A stretch of DNA of 64,000 bases from Saprolegnia diclina VS20 (taxonomy: Eukaryota > Oomycota > Saprolegniomycetes > Saprolegniales > Saprolegniaceae): assembly GCF_000281045.1 (NCBI RefSeq), contig NW_008246112.1, positions 414,333-478,332 of the forward strand, in the 5' to 3' direction. The translations under genes and the position numbers were made by a program. Each line of letters opens with the position of its first letter. Position 1 is the first letter of the stretch. The notes under the pieces are model-generated. The model was not told the origin of the DNA, made no database searches, and worked only from the letters and a program-made list of their open reading frames with translations. Shown one piece after another: positions 40,276 to 51,010 of this stretch.

Positions 40276-40475
40276 AAAATTCCGTAATTTCGAGCAAAAA
40301 TAAAATTACAGAAGTTCCGCGATTTTCTCAATACGAAAACCTATATATTCAAGCGCCCTTGAGCGATTATGATTGGCAAAAACGGCATGTTTTCGCATTT
40401 CGTGCATTTTTCTGCATTTATGAATTATATTACGGAATTTTGCAAACATTACACGAAATCACGGAACGCTTGCAA
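40276..40475. repeat. AT-rich island with inverted TTCCGYRATTT motifs
   Basis: AAAATTCCGTAAT (40276-40288) is perfectly inverted at 40429-40441 (ATTACGGAATTTT). GTTCCGCGATTT near 40314 is matched in inverse by AAATCACGGAAC near 40456. The island is far more AT-rich than its surroundings. It may be a small non-autonomous element or a foldback structure; no target-site duplication was seen. Confidence 0.5.
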
Positions 40476-41991
40476 AATCCTCCGACCAAGCGGCGTCGAT
40501 GCACAAATATCATTGGATCATCCGACGACAACCTCGAGCCAATCGAATTGCTTTGGTATTTTCTGCCACCCTTCTATTCTCCTGGTAGTTTTGCTGTCGC
40601 GCTTCATGGAATAATGTCCACTGCGCTTGGTTGGCAGGTCGACTGAATCGTACGTGGGTGCAATTGTGTTCTGCACGCGCATGTTGGACACGTGGGTTTA
40701 GACAGATTGTATTGTACGCGCGTCGATCCAGTCTCTGGTGTGCACACGGTTGTAGAAAGATCCGTTCTTGATGTGGGTACATCGAGCAAGTTGTTGCTGT
40801 GAACGACAACTGTGATCTCGTGTGCACGGATCGATCCCGTCAGTAGGCACCCTTTGCTGTTGTGTAAGGAATCAAGGATCTGGTGGTGCGCATGTGCTGG
40901 ATTCCTGTCGTTTGTGAATAAAGTTCGATAGTACATGTGCAGGCTGTCCACGCGCAATCCCATTTTAGATATTTAGACGCCTCGTGTGATCACCAGCGCG
41001 TCACGACGGCTACTCGTAGACCGATCAGTCATTTCTTTCACTGCGCGTCCGCATGAATCAACCGGGACCCTCGGATTCAACCACTCCGTCGTACGAGTTC
41101 GTTGGCGATGGAGGACGAGGCATTTGCGATCGAATGGCGCCCGTCCGTCCGACGCACCCCAAAATGGGGCGAAACCGCGAGCGTCGGCTGGCCTTACGTG
41201 GCCGTTTCGAGGTGGCTCGCGTAAACATATTTGCAGTCAGTCGAAAGCTTGCTGGACCGAGGAGAATTCGAAGCGCAATTCACATCCCGCCAAGCACGTC
41301 GGAAGAAAAGGCCTCTTTCTCCGAAGCCGAGGGCACGTGCGTCAGTCCATAATTTCACACACCCTACGGTACTCGAGAGCCTTGGATCGGGAGCTTCGAC
41401 TGCGTGGCGACTGGTTCAAGGGTCTTCCTTCGAGAGCTTCCATGAAACCGTCCTCCGGTCGGGCTACTAACGACGTCTATCCGTTTTATGGTCGCGTTGC
41501 ATTAATTTCCCGATCGACGCCTGTCGCCGGCTTGGTGGCGTGCACAGCTATCAGCCGAGTGGCACTGCTCTCGGATCTGCTATCGCATGACTCTTCTTGC
41601 GCTTGGATGCGGCGTCTCATCCTAGTGTGGATTCGCCTATTGTCATGTTGCGATATATCGTACTATGTGTGCACTACTCGTACGTGCTGGCGCGGACACG
41701 TGAGAGCGACCTGCTCGGTGGCGACGCGCTGGTCGCTGCGTCAAATAGCAGCACCAAGGCGCGTCCTGCAAGGCAAGGGATCGGTAGGACATGTCTAGTA
41801 GGTGTTCGGCCCTTGACGGTTTGACACATCCATTGCGATTCGAACACCAAGCGCGACCTTGTCTCGATCGGACCGCGTTAATTACCTCTGACGCATGGGC
41901 GTTGGCTGCGATTACGGCTACTGCAGTAACCTGCCAAGATACCGTTTTTGTGACCCAAGGCATTTCCAAAGTGGCCGCGTCGTACCACAGC
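40476..41991. other. Unassigned stretch before the Ser/Thr kinase
   Basis: Several 70-110 codon frames on both strands but none with a domain. A short plus frame from the ATG near 41109 (MEDEAFAIEWRPSVRRTPKW, then WPYVAVSRWLA) and a later one (QSVESLLDRGEFEAQF) look protein-like and could be exons of a small unrecognised gene at about 41050-41470. The kinase frame stays open upstream to an ATG at 41791. Confidence 0.3.
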
Positions 41992-42783
41992 ATGACCAAG
42001 GAGCGCTATGGCGGCGGCCATGACCTCGACGTGCTCGCCCAGTCGCGCGTCCAGCTCAGCCTCGACACGCGCACCAGCTCCCACGTCGTCATCAAGACGC
42101 ACCCGCGCCGGGCGACGACGGACGACTTGACGCAAGAGATCGCGACGCATGCCATCCTCGGCGCCCACGACCACCTCGTGACGATGCTCGACCACTTTGT
42201 CGTTGATGGTAGTGCCCACATCGTGCTCGAGTACTGCAACGGCGGCGATTTGCTCACTCGGCTCCAGCGCCAACAGCGGTTTAGCCCAACCGACGCAATG
42301 GCACTTGGGCTCGACGTGGCCAAGGGTCTCGCCTGCATGCACAAGCACGGCGTTGCGCACCGCGATGTCTCGCTCGAGAACGTCTTTCTTCACGAGGGCA
42401 AGTGCAAACTCGGCGACTTTGGTCTGAGCACCGAGCTCACGACCGTGCGGGGCACCGCGGGCAAGCTCATGTACATGGCCCCCGAAGTCGCGACGGGCCA
42501 TGCGGCGTACGATCCCAAGGCTGCCGACGTCTGGTCGCTCGGCATTGTCCTCTTCATCATGCTGACGGGCGTGCCCCTCTTTTCGGTCGCGGCCAAATCC
42601 GACAAGCTTTTCCGGGCCGTGCACCGCCAAGGCTTGCTGCCCGTGCTGCGCATTTGCCAAAAGAAGGGCTTTATGACTCCCGCGATCAGCGATGTGCTCC
42701 TCAAGATGCTCGTGGTGGCCCCGAGTCAGCGTATGACCAGCGAAGACGTCGTCCATGCGCTGGAAGGCCTCCATCTCTCGTGA
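41992..42783 (+). CDS. Cytoplasmic Ser/Thr protein kinase with atypical Gly loop
   Basis: 263 residues from the ATG at 41992 (MTKERYGGGHDLDVL), single exon. The usual GxGxxG loop is not recognisable (VLAQSRVQLSLDTRTSSHV precedes VIKTH, the ATP lysine). The rest is intact: IVLEYCNGGDLLTRL, HGVAHRDVSLENVFLHEGK, LGDFGLSTE, GTAGKLMYMAPEVATG, ADVWSLGIVLFIMLTG and PSQRMTSEDVVHAL. The catalytic loop has Ser where most Ser/Thr kinases have Lys (HRDVSLEN), which should reduce or retune activity. CAMK/AMPK-like features in the C-lobe suggest that broad group. No membrane span. An in-frame ATG at 41791 would add 67 residues with no family resemblance. Confidence 0.85.
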   Translation: MTKERYGGGHDLDVLAQSRVQLSLDTRTSSHVVIKTHPRRATTDDLTQEIATHAILGAHDHLVTMLDHFVVDGSAHIVLEYCNGGDLLTRLQRQQRFSPTDAMALGLDVAKGLACMHKHGVAHRDVSLENVFLHEGKCKLGDFGLSTELTTVRGTAGKLMYMAPEVATGHAAYDPKAADVWSLGIVLFIMLTGVPLFSVAAKSDKLFRAVHRQGLLPVLRICQKKGFMTPAISDVLLKMLVVAPSQRMTSEDVVHALEGLHLS

Positions 42784-43399
42784 GCACCCAGTAACTGCCA
42801 TCGACGTATTTAACCGAGTTTAATCCAATGCTATTTCCCAGTCCAATCAGTCTCGACGGGACTTGATCTTCTTTTGCGCATCCTGATTGGCTCGTCCAAG
42901 GGACGAATGCGCTGCTGATTGGTCGGAAATGACCAGCATGATGCCGGTATTCATTACCTCCATGTGATGTGATCTGGTCGTCCCGCGTCACCAGTGTTGA
43001 CGTACAGTGATCAATATCTTGCTGGTCGTACCGCAGCACGCGCTGGAGGTAGCAACCGAGGTTGTTGGCGACGCTTGGACGGATTCGAATCCACACCTTC
43101 GTCAAAATAGCGCCACGGTTCTCCGGCGTTGACGCGAGAGGGGCGGGAAAGCAAAGCCAACCCACGCTCATTTCTCCGCAGCGTCGAGATAGGTGCCATC
43201 TCACTCCTCTTGTGCCGAGATGGCGAATCTGCCATCAGTTGTCTATAGTTGACAACGCAACGGTCATGAAAGTGGCTGATGATAGAGCAACCGCCATCCA
43301 AGACTTGTGCTCATCGCCATTCGAATAGACGATACGTAGTTAGACCCTCGACGGACATGAATGTCATCCATTGAATCGTTGTCATGTTGGTCTATCACA
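42784..43399. other. Intergenic region with a CCAAT cluster
   Basis: Three CCAAT/ATTGG motifs lie at about 42842, 42884 and 42916, although the neighbouring genes (kinase + and PDZ -) both end here. That suggests an unannotated transcript. A minus frame gives ENRGAILTKVWIRIRPSVA then GCYLQRVLRYDQQDIDHC, which looks protein-like, but no domain or start is clear. Confidence 0.35.
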
Positions 43400-44505
43400 T
43401 TACGCACTTGTGACGGAGGGTGCTTTTTTCGGCACGAGGCGGTCGATCTGGTGTCGTCGTGCCGTGTAGCCCGCCAGGATGCCGCGAATGTCCTGGAGCT
43501 TGCCCGCCTCGTTTGAAACGGGCTGCGATTCGTCGGAGGGGCGCGCGTCCACTTGGTCGATCAAAAATCCGAGCGCCTCCTCGAGCATCCGGAGCTTCTT
43601 CGCGCTCGTGGCTTCGTGACGCTCCAGTTCGCGCCGATGGGCCGCGCGCAGCTGGGCGCGCTCAAGCTGCATCTGCTCGTCGCACTCTCGCTTGAGCTGG
43701 GACTTGCACTCGGTTAAAAGCGTGTCCAACTCAAGCTTGGCATGCTGCCCATTGCTTTTGGCCGGCCAGAGACGGCTGCTTCGGGTAGCTTCCACCCGCG
43801 CCTCCTGCAGCTGCTGCTCGGTGCTTTCAAGTGCCCAGCATTTTTGCAAGAGTTGCCCTTGGATTTCTGCGAGCTGGGTATGAAGGAGCTGGTTCTTGAG
43901 CGCGAGATCGTGCACCAAATGCGAGAGCTGGCGCTCGCGTTGCGTCGGCACGGCACGCGGGGACGTTGTTTCAGCCACACAATTCGCGTCGACAAGGAGC
44001 GGCGTCCCGGGCGAGCCGCGCCGAAAGCGCAAGAGAACGAACGCCTCGGACCGCAGCGCAACGAGTAGCCGGTGGACGTGGGGGAGCGTAAACACCTCGT
44101 CGCTGTTGATTTCGCAGAGGAAATCGCCTTGGCGGATCTGGTTGCTCGCCTCGGCCGGCCCGACGTCGTTGGCGTGGAGTCGCCGGAACGACGCGACGAC
44201 GAGCCGATGGGCGTCGTCGACGGCAAGGCACACGCCGAGCCCGTGCTCGTCCTTGTGAAGCAGGACATCGTACGTCATCTACATCGCGTCAAATGTGGAC
44301 ACAAGGGCGCTGCACGCACCGGTGACGCCGCCTCGGTGCGCGGGCTTGGCGCCGGGCGCGGGGCCAAATGGCACGTGAGCACCTGCACCGGTGCCTCGGC
44401 AACCGGGAGTTCGTCGAGTGTGTGTACCGACTCGTATTCGGCGCGACGGCCTTTCCACGAGTTGATGGACTTGAGCAAGCGCGACGGCAGCGCGGTGGGC
44501 AGCAT
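43400..44505 (-). CDS. PDZ-domain coiled-coil protein
   Basis: About 354 residues if read from the ATG at 44505 (MLPTALPSRLLKSINSWKG) through a 41-nt intron (44279-44319, phase 0). The PDZ domain begins in exon 2: YDVLLHKDEHGLGVCLAVDD with a GLG carboxylate loop, RRLHANDVGPAEASNQIRQG, DFLCEINSDEVFTLPHVHRL. A long coiled coil follows (RERQLSHLVHDLALKNQLLH through ERAQLRAAHRRELERHE, then KKLRMLEEALGFLIDQVDA) and a basic tail. PDZ domains bind C-terminal peptides; the coiled coil suggests a dimeric scaffold. The intron supports the longer start, but a start at 44278 (MTYDVLLHK), directly after the putative intron, is equally open and would give 292 residues. Confidence 0.75.
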
Positions 44506-44865
44506 CGCGTCGCAAAGTGTGCCAATAAGATACCGCGTCGCTTCTCTTGTTCGACAGCGCGTGGCACCCCTTCGCGATCTTCTTGATCCGTTGACGGCTT
44601 TTCAGTATGAGATACAAACCGCAAGATACGATGGCTGCCTTTATCGTCTTCTGCAATCGACGCCACACTGGAGATTCCAGTGCACCGCATCGCCGTCATG
44701 TCCATGAATGTACCTCAAAATGCATGTAGCAGCGGCCCAATTCCTCTCGAAGCCGCATGACTCGACACTGGAAACATCAGCGTTGTGCCTCCATGGGCAA
44801 CCGTTTGGCTACTACATAAAGATCTATTCAATTAAATAATGGGATTTAAAACTACAAAATGACAT
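44506..44865. other. Intergenic region
   Basis: Promoter side of the PDZ gene and 3' flank of the first Cys-motif gene, both on the minus strand. AT-rich near 44815-44860. No gene is seen. Confidence 0.4.
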
Positions 44866-45183
44866 CTAGTACATGGCGCTAAACGACCACTCGACGGCGT
44901 GCCCAGGCGACAGCTTTGCCGTGTAAAAGTCGGCGAACGTGCTGTTTGAGCCGTCCACCGTGACGGGCGCTGCTGCCACCACCGGCTCGGCGGGCGTCGG
45001 TTCGTTGGCGGCCAGTCGCATGGCCCGAATGCGCTGCTGCACCGTGTCGAGGTACGTGGCATTGGCGTGGCAGTCGACGGAGCAGTAGCCCGCGATTCGG
45101 CTCTGGGCTTTGAGGAAAATATGCTTGCAGTTGCCGCACACCGCGCGCTTCTCGTCCCAGGAGGCCACCGACTTGGCAACCAT
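44866..45183 (-). CDS. Cx2C-x14-Cx3C small protein family, copy 1
   Basis: 105 residues from the ATG at 45183 (MVAKSVASWDEKRAV). The family core is WDEKRAVCGNCKHIFLKAQ then GYCSVDCHANATYLDTVQQR, a Cx2C-x14-Cx3C putative zinc site with CSVDC, followed by a helix, a variable acidic region and the conserved tail FADFYTAKLS then VEWSFSAMY at the very C-terminus. Two more copies follow at 46642 and 49108 on the same strand. I do not recognise the family; the four cysteines suggest a zinc ribbon or treble clef. No signal peptide. Copy 1 lacks the N-terminal extension of the other copies unless an upstream in-frame ATG (45306) or an intron supplies it. Confidence 0.7.
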   Translation of the reverse strand: MVAKSVASWDEKRAVCGNCKHIFLKAQSRIAGYCSVDCHANATYLDTVQQRIRAMRLAANEPTPAEPVVAAAPVTVDGSNSTFADFYTAKLSPGHAVEWSFSAMY

Positions 45184-46641
45184 AGCAATAGACAACACGT
45201 TACTTGGACGACGCAGATTAGCAAGTGAGAGTTGAACGATGTCGAGCCTCGAACGCGCGTGCACTGTTCTGCGTACACAGCATGTTTCGGGGCTTGGCCA
45301 AGCCATTTCTCATGTCGCTGTCGGTATTACTGGTTTCGGGCAATTCCAACTGGACCTGCTGGTACCCGCACAGCGTCTCGCGTCCAACTTGCGGCCACGA
45401 GAGCGCCAATTGCCTATCGTAGTCAGTGTGTGTGCTGGGTTTGTACCCACTTGGGCGTCCCAACGATGTGATGGGGCGATCTGCCCTAAGAATAAAACCC
45501 GCCGGCCGCACAACCGCCTCTCCTCCGAGATCTCCTCGCTCGCAGCGTGTACTATAATCATGGGCGTTGCATGTTTGCAGCAGGCAAGGACGAAGGTTTC
45601 TTCACGCCTGCTGCCGAGGACATGAGGGCCGCGCAAGTGGACGGTATACGAAACAGCGCGACAAGCCGGTACAATTCAAAAAGCCCCAGCTGGACGGCCG
45701 TACCATCCATGTGCGGTCAAGGCGCCGTGTCCGCCGGTTGCAGCAGCTGTCGCTTGGTGCCGGAAACGTCCAGTACTGGCGGTGTCGCAGGTGCGCTCGT
45801 ATCCTTGGGCTCACGGACGGACCGAGCCGACACAAATGACGCGACTGTTGCCTTCGAGAGGGTGCCGAGGATGGGCGTGGGCTCAGATGTGCGCCGACGA
45901 CGACAACAAGCACTGCGTTGGCTGCATGCTCCACTGGCCGCGTACGGCAGTGTAACCTATGGCGGCTTTACGACCAACATGGTGTCGTTATTCATTGAGT
46001 CTCTGCTTGGAATTCTGAGTTGACCTCCATCGGTCGGCGCTGCTTCAAGCGTTGGACTAATGAGTACCACTCGCAAGACTTTCATAGACAGGCAGGAGGC
46101 TGGCACCCGGCGACGGTACGTTGGCGGCCTTTCTATGCATGACCACAGTGTATGCAAGCTTCGTTGCCCGCCACAGCGCGATGCTGGATCGCCGTGAGCC
46201 TCGTGAGCAGCTAGAGCAGCACGGCGATAACAAGAGTAAGGTACAAGTAGGTCAAGCTGCATGCACCAACTTGGACTGGTACCACTTGACGCAGAGCGCT
46301 ATGCATGACGTGGATATGGCCGGGCCAGCCCCACGTCGAGCCTGATGCGGGTGCATTCCGAGTCCAACACTGGTCATCAAGGGTACGCTTGCTGGTCATG
46401 TACAGGTAGTCAATCGTTACGCTGGAAGAGAGCCATCCGTGTTTCTTCAACGCATTGTCCCTCCTCTAAAGGACCGACAACTACATGGTACTAGCTCGTA
46501 GGCTCCTCTCTGGTGCGCCTTCGTGTGTCGAGGGATTCTGACGGAGCTGACAGAGCTAGGGTGCAAGAGACTCTTTGTTTCCATAATAAATAAGTGGCGT
46601 GTTGGAGGATTAAATTAGGTGTGTGTTTGGCAGCGCGAGGT
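45184..46641. other. Unassigned spacer with a possible FLYWCH-like relic
   Basis: A plus frame at 45567-45839 reads KQRDKPVQFKKPQLDGRTIH and later GNVQYWRCRRCARILGLTDG, which loosely resembles a FLYWCH zinc finger (RGKP... YWRC...C), a domain often carried by Mutator-like transposases. There is no transposase core or terminal repeat, so this is at most a decayed fragment. The rest shows no gene. Confidence 0.3.
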
Positions 46642-47082
46642 TTAGTACAAGGCGCTGAAGGACCATTCGACGTTCTTGCCCGCGAGCTTCTCGGTGTGGT
46701 ACTCGGCAAACGTGTGGGCTTCACCGAGCGCGACTGGGCGGAGCTGCATCTCGTGCACGGGCTCGACGACGTCGACGGCGGCCTTGATCGGCTCGTCGGT
46801 CGACGCTACGGCGTCCTTCATTGCCTGGATCGCGCGCTGGATGCCTTCGAGGTACACCGCGTTCGACTTGCAGTCGACCGAGCAGTAGTTTTCGGTGGGG
46901 CTGAGCGCCTTGAGGTAGACATGCTTGCAGTTGGCGCACGTCTGGCGCTTGTCGTCCCAGGTCGGCGCCTTGACCGCCTCGAACGACGAGGTAGCGACTT
47001 CTTCAATGTCCATCAGCATCACCGGCGCGTCCGAGGTCGACGGCACGAGGTTCTTCACGAGCGCGTTGAAAAAGGCGAGCAT
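46642..47082 (-). CDS. Cx2C-x14-Cx3C small protein family, copy 2
   Basis: 146 residues, single exon, starting MLAFFNALVKNLVPSTSDAP, an amphipathic N-terminus. The core is WDDKRQTCANCKHVYLKALS then NYCSVDCKSNAVYLEGIQRA, matching copies 1 and 3 in every Cys and in the 14-residue spacing. A variable region rich in Val/Glu follows and the tail is FAEYHTEKLAGKN then VEWSFSALY. The conservation of both ends around a variable middle implies selection on a zinc-binding head and a C-terminal docking peptide. Function unknown. Separated by about 1.5 kb from copy 1 and 2 kb from copy 3. Confidence 0.8.
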   Translation of the reverse strand: MLAFFNALVKNLVPSTSDAPVMLMDIEEVATSSFEAVKAPTWDDKRQTCANCKHVYLKALSPTENYCSVDCKSNAVYLEGIQRAIQAMKDAVASTDEPIKAAVDVVEPVHEMQLRPVALGEAHTFAEYHTEKLAGKNVEWSFSALY

Positions 47083-49107
47083 AATGGTGTCGAATGTGCT
47101 GGTGATGAGCGAAATTGAGAAGTGCGTTGGGAGTTGGCCTCTGTGAAACAGGCTCCGTAAACCACGTGGCGGCCTAAAAATGTGTATACACGTGGCAGCC
47201 TCAGCGGCTCAAGAAATAGCAGCGCCACCTGGCACGAAAAGAAGGCCGCGGTTCGCCACCTTGTTCCAGCTTGGCGATGCAAACGCATGATGTTTGTACA
47301 TAACTGTAGCGCGCGACAAGGTGAAACATGCCAGCCAATACAAACTTGAAAGCATCCAGTTGACGTGGACCTGCTACGATATGCATTTTCCACACTCACC
47401 TTGTCAACACATCGTAGTGCGATTGCCCTGGCTCGCCATTACGACGCCATTTGGGCGCTGCCATCTTGCCGCTTCGAGACGCTGCCATAAGAAGCTAGGT
47501 TACTCATGGGCGATAGCGCTGCTGAACGCAAAGCTGCGATGGCAGCAGCCGGCACACGAGCTTTGCTCGTGTTATCTTTTTGGCGACCAGGCGGCAAATG
47601 AGCAGACGGTCGCAGGACCGCGAGACTGCACCGTCCAGCGCTGTAATATTCTCAGCAATTCACGCTCGATAGTTTGTTCGCTGTGCTGCCCGATGGTTAA
47701 CTCGTCAAGTAGCAAGAGTACGGTCTACAGAATCTCGGGATATCGGTATGCTCGGCGATGTACGACGGCCTGGGCGTACGGGTTGCACCGGTGTCGCTTT
47801 CTCGGTGTCCCAAGATCATCCAAACATGAGTCACATACTACGCAGGGCGACGGAAGACTATGCAAACGTCGCGCGGAGACTAGCATTACGCACTTCACCG
47901 AGCTCGCCGCGGCGACGCACGTTTTGTGGACCGTTCGGAGCATGTTCCGAAGCCCGCACTGCGACACCGAACCAAGCGCCATCGAATATCCCGATGGAGT
48001 GCACTCTACCTTGAAGTTTCTTGCACCGCCTAGTGCATTGAAGCACTAACGTTATTAATAATATAAGTACTGCTACAGCTACTGCTACGTTGTACGCTAC
48101 GTAGTAAGAAGAAAGGCGCGTGCACGTCAATGATTCGTCACGACGCCAAGTGGTGAGGTCATCGGTGGCCACGGGAAGCGTCGCAGGCGCTGCCACGTCA
48201 GATATTTGAATCCCTATCCCTACCCCAGCAAAATCTGAAAATCATAATTTTGGCCACATGGAAGAGAGGAGTTCACTATTAATAGTACGCAGCAGTCCAA
48301 AACTAGGATGTACTACATACTTTCGCAGCAGCTCGAATGTTTGGTCTGATAACCTGGTTTGCGGCCTTGGTTTGCAGTGACCGTAGTACCTTGCGACGTA
48401 TTATGCGTTGATTGAAGCCGCAAGCCGGCGCGGCTCTCTCAGAGCTCCCATGCGGAACCATCGGCGTCGCATCCAAAACCGCCCATCGCTCCCATTGATG
48501 GGTATCGCGCTCACCTGGGCGCTTACTGTATGACGATTCGGATCATTCCGCTTCGCAACTTGAGCGCGCTGTATGGTTTGGCTGTCCACGTATATCCATG
48601 AATCTCAATAGGATGCGTGAAAGGCCATGTCCACGGAGCTTGCTCCAAACCGAGTCTTCAGGGCATAGTCCACTGCATTCTTAGAGTGCTTCCAGTACTT
48701 GGTGTAGTTGATATGTACAGTACACGTGGACCCCTTGGCAACGTCCTTTAACGTGGTCATGAAAATATGCCGTCATTTGTGACGGTCGTGCGCGGCATCC
48801 ATGTGTCCATCCGTCTCTCGGGGCGCCCAACGCCTTCGAGCCGTCCATTTTAAGGTGTCCTTTCCACGCGACGTCACCGCTGTGTAGTACACTGTACTAT
48901 GTACCACTGGAAGCAGCAAGGGACCCATGAAGTCCTTCGTCAATGACACCAGCGACATGCTCGCAAGTTTTTATGCACCGACACAGACAAGACGACGCAA
49001 CTCGAAGACGAATATTAAATAGTTACGGGGTTAATTTAAGCAAGAGGACGGGACGCAAGGTATACAGGACGCACACACATGCACGCGGCTGGCAAAGAAG
49101 AGCAGCC
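47083..49107. other. Unassigned spacer between Cys-motif copies 2 and 3
   Basis: A 222-codon plus frame from an ATG at 47381 to 48049 is longer than expected by chance at about 50% GC but has no recognisable domain. A minus frame at 47858-48196 contains a hydrophobic run (YNVAVAVAVLILLITLVLQ) that could span a membrane. At 48560-48960 minus-strand pieces such as INYTKYWKHSKNAVDYALKT look protein-like but are broken by a stop, so a decayed gene or element is possible. Confidence 0.3.
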
Positions 49108-49647
49108 TCAGTACAGCGCGCTGAACGACCACTCGACGGGGCGACACGCGAGCTTGTTGGTGTGAAACTCGGCGAAGGTCTGCGGCACGTAGTCAGTCGC
49201 TTCGAGGCCCATCGCAAGCGCCAGGTCGTTGATGCTCATGAGCTCCCCGTCCGTGGCGACAGTCGCAACGACCGGCTCGGCGTCCGAGGCGACGATCGTG
49301 GGCGCATCGCCGAATCGAACAACTTTGGTCTCGCTATGGGTTGCCTTGGTGGGCTCCGCGGCCGCCTCCTTGACGGCGCGGATCGTTTGGCTCACGGCGA
49401 GGAGGTAGAGTGCGTTGGACTTGCAATCAACGGAACAGTAGTCGGGCGTCGTGCTAAGGCTCTTGAGGAAGACATGTCTGCAGTTGAAGCAAGTCTGGCG
49501 CTTCTGGTCCCACGTGGCCATGCGAAGGCCGTCAGTCGAGCGCGCACGCGGGCGAAGTGGCGTCCCAACTGGCTCGTATGTCTCGGGGCACGAGACAACG
49601 TCACGCTGCTTGTTGAGGAAGAGGTCGTGCAACAGTGTCGGGAGCAT
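49108..49647 (-). CDS. Cx2C-x14-Cx3C small protein family, copy 3
   Basis: 179 residues from the ATG at 49647 (MLPTLLHDLFLNKQRDVV). The core is WDQKRQTCFNCRHVFLKSLS then DYCSVDCKSNALYLLAVSQT, and the tail is FAEFHTNKLACRP then VEWSFSALY. The middle is longer than in the other copies and includes a Val/Ala/Asp-rich linker (APTIVASDAEPVVATVATDG). The N-terminus again begins with a short Leu/Phe-rich amphipathic stretch, as in copy 2. It is the largest member here. The frame is open further upstream only through a GTG codon, so ATG 49647 is preferred. Confidence 0.78.
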   Translation of the reverse strand: MLPTLLHDLFLNKQRDVVSCPETYEPVGTPLRPRARSTDGLRMATWDQKRQTCFNCRHVFLKSLSTTPDYCSVDCKSNALYLLAVSQTIRAVKEAAAEPTKATHSETKVVRFGDAPTIVASDAEPVVATVATDGELMSINDLALAMGLEATDYVPQTFAEFHTNKLACRPVEWSFSALY

Positions 49648-50850
49648 TCTGGGCGCCACGATCCAGGAAATAGGAAAATGAAAATGAAACCCGCAGCGTA
49701 TAACCGTAGTAGCCGCCGCATGATCAGATCACAAGGGTGGCACCCTAACGCCCAAGCGCCAAGCTTCGATATCGATCCTTTTTGGCGCCGTTTGGCTTCG
49801 AACTTCGGTTTTAAATCCTGTGGACGAATCACATGCGCGCATTGGGATCGACCTCCCGCGGAAGGGCCAACCGAAGGCGCTGAAATTCGAAGCTTGGCGT
49901 AACAGTATGAAGGTAGTGGCGGTTTCAGAGGTTGTGAGACGCTAGAAAGCCGGCTATCATGGCCGGTTGCAGGCGCCATGTTGTGCTTTGGCGCCAAATT
50001 AGACGCTGGCAGACGTGCCACACATTACCTTTCCTGCACTGTCAGCCCAATTTTATACGCGACCGTACACTTCGAGTGCACCCCACTTCGAAGATCGGCA
50101 AGGGGCCAGCTGCGCGCGTCGTATCGCAGCTGCACCCGACGGCAACGCATTTGACATGAACGAACGTCTCTTGTTATGAAAACAAGCACGAGACAAGGCA
50201 GGCATCTTATCTGGGTGGTGCGACGACGGCTTCAACGAGGGACCTGCTGCTTCCGCGCAGCGGCAATGGTGTGTCCGCAAGCAGGTCCGCAGCGTGCCAG
50301 CATCTTTTCAAGAACCTTGCGTCTCGTACAGAGCCAGCGGCCGACACGCTGGCGCTATCGACGTACGTGTACTGGCTGACGACGGATCAGCCTACGTGTA
50401 GCATGGAGACCACTCTAGTCGCCCCCCTCTTCTTCCGAGGACAAGGCTGCCCAGCTTCAAAGCCGAGGTTGTCGCAGGTTTATTGGAACGAACCGGGTCA
50501 TTACGTGGCCGCACAAGCAGCCACTTGCGCCGCGCAATCGTTGAGGCAGCCTACAGTGTATGTGTAGTCACCAAGCCGCCATAGAGCTCCGCCATAGCCA
50601 TTGATTTCTCAATTGACTTCGCTTCTATGCGCTCCGTGTTGAGCACCAAGGGCGAGGCTGCGGTCAATAAACTGTCGGATTCCTGCGCCACGCCTGGATC
50701 TAACCTGCCAAGTATCGCAGCTCCAAAGTGTAAACGAATCATGCCAGTAGAACGATTTGTCTCGGAGTAGCTTCCCCGTCTTTAGCAGCGTCATTGCACA
50801 GACCATGAAGCGTCGTCGGTATAGCGCCATGTCCTCCAGGTTGATTGTAG
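49648..50850. other. Unassigned stretch with a possible broken gene
   Basis: TTTTTGGCGCC at about 49778 resembles an E2F site. On the minus strand, MALYRRRFMVCAMTLLKTGK (from 50830) and, in another frame, FGAAILGRLDPGVAQESDS with LNTERIEAKSIEKSMAMAEL (to 50551) both look coding, but no GT-AG intron joins them obviously. They may be one frameshifted, decayed gene. Confidence 0.3.
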
Positions 50851-51010
50851 TTGATGCTTGAGATTGTACTGTCCTTGTTGATACAATAACACGATTCGTG
50901 GTTGGGTGTTGATGATTCGTCGAGATGTTTGAAATTATAGCATAAGATAACGATTAATCTAGTTTTGAAGCGGATCGATCAAATTCGCCGCAGGAAGCTG
51001 GCTGGCAACC

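Noticed and set aside
47381-48049. A 222-codon plus-strand frame.
   Set aside because: Its length is suggestive, but the translation is Cys/His-scattered without domain, and neighbouring frames are similarly open. Not called without transcript evidence.
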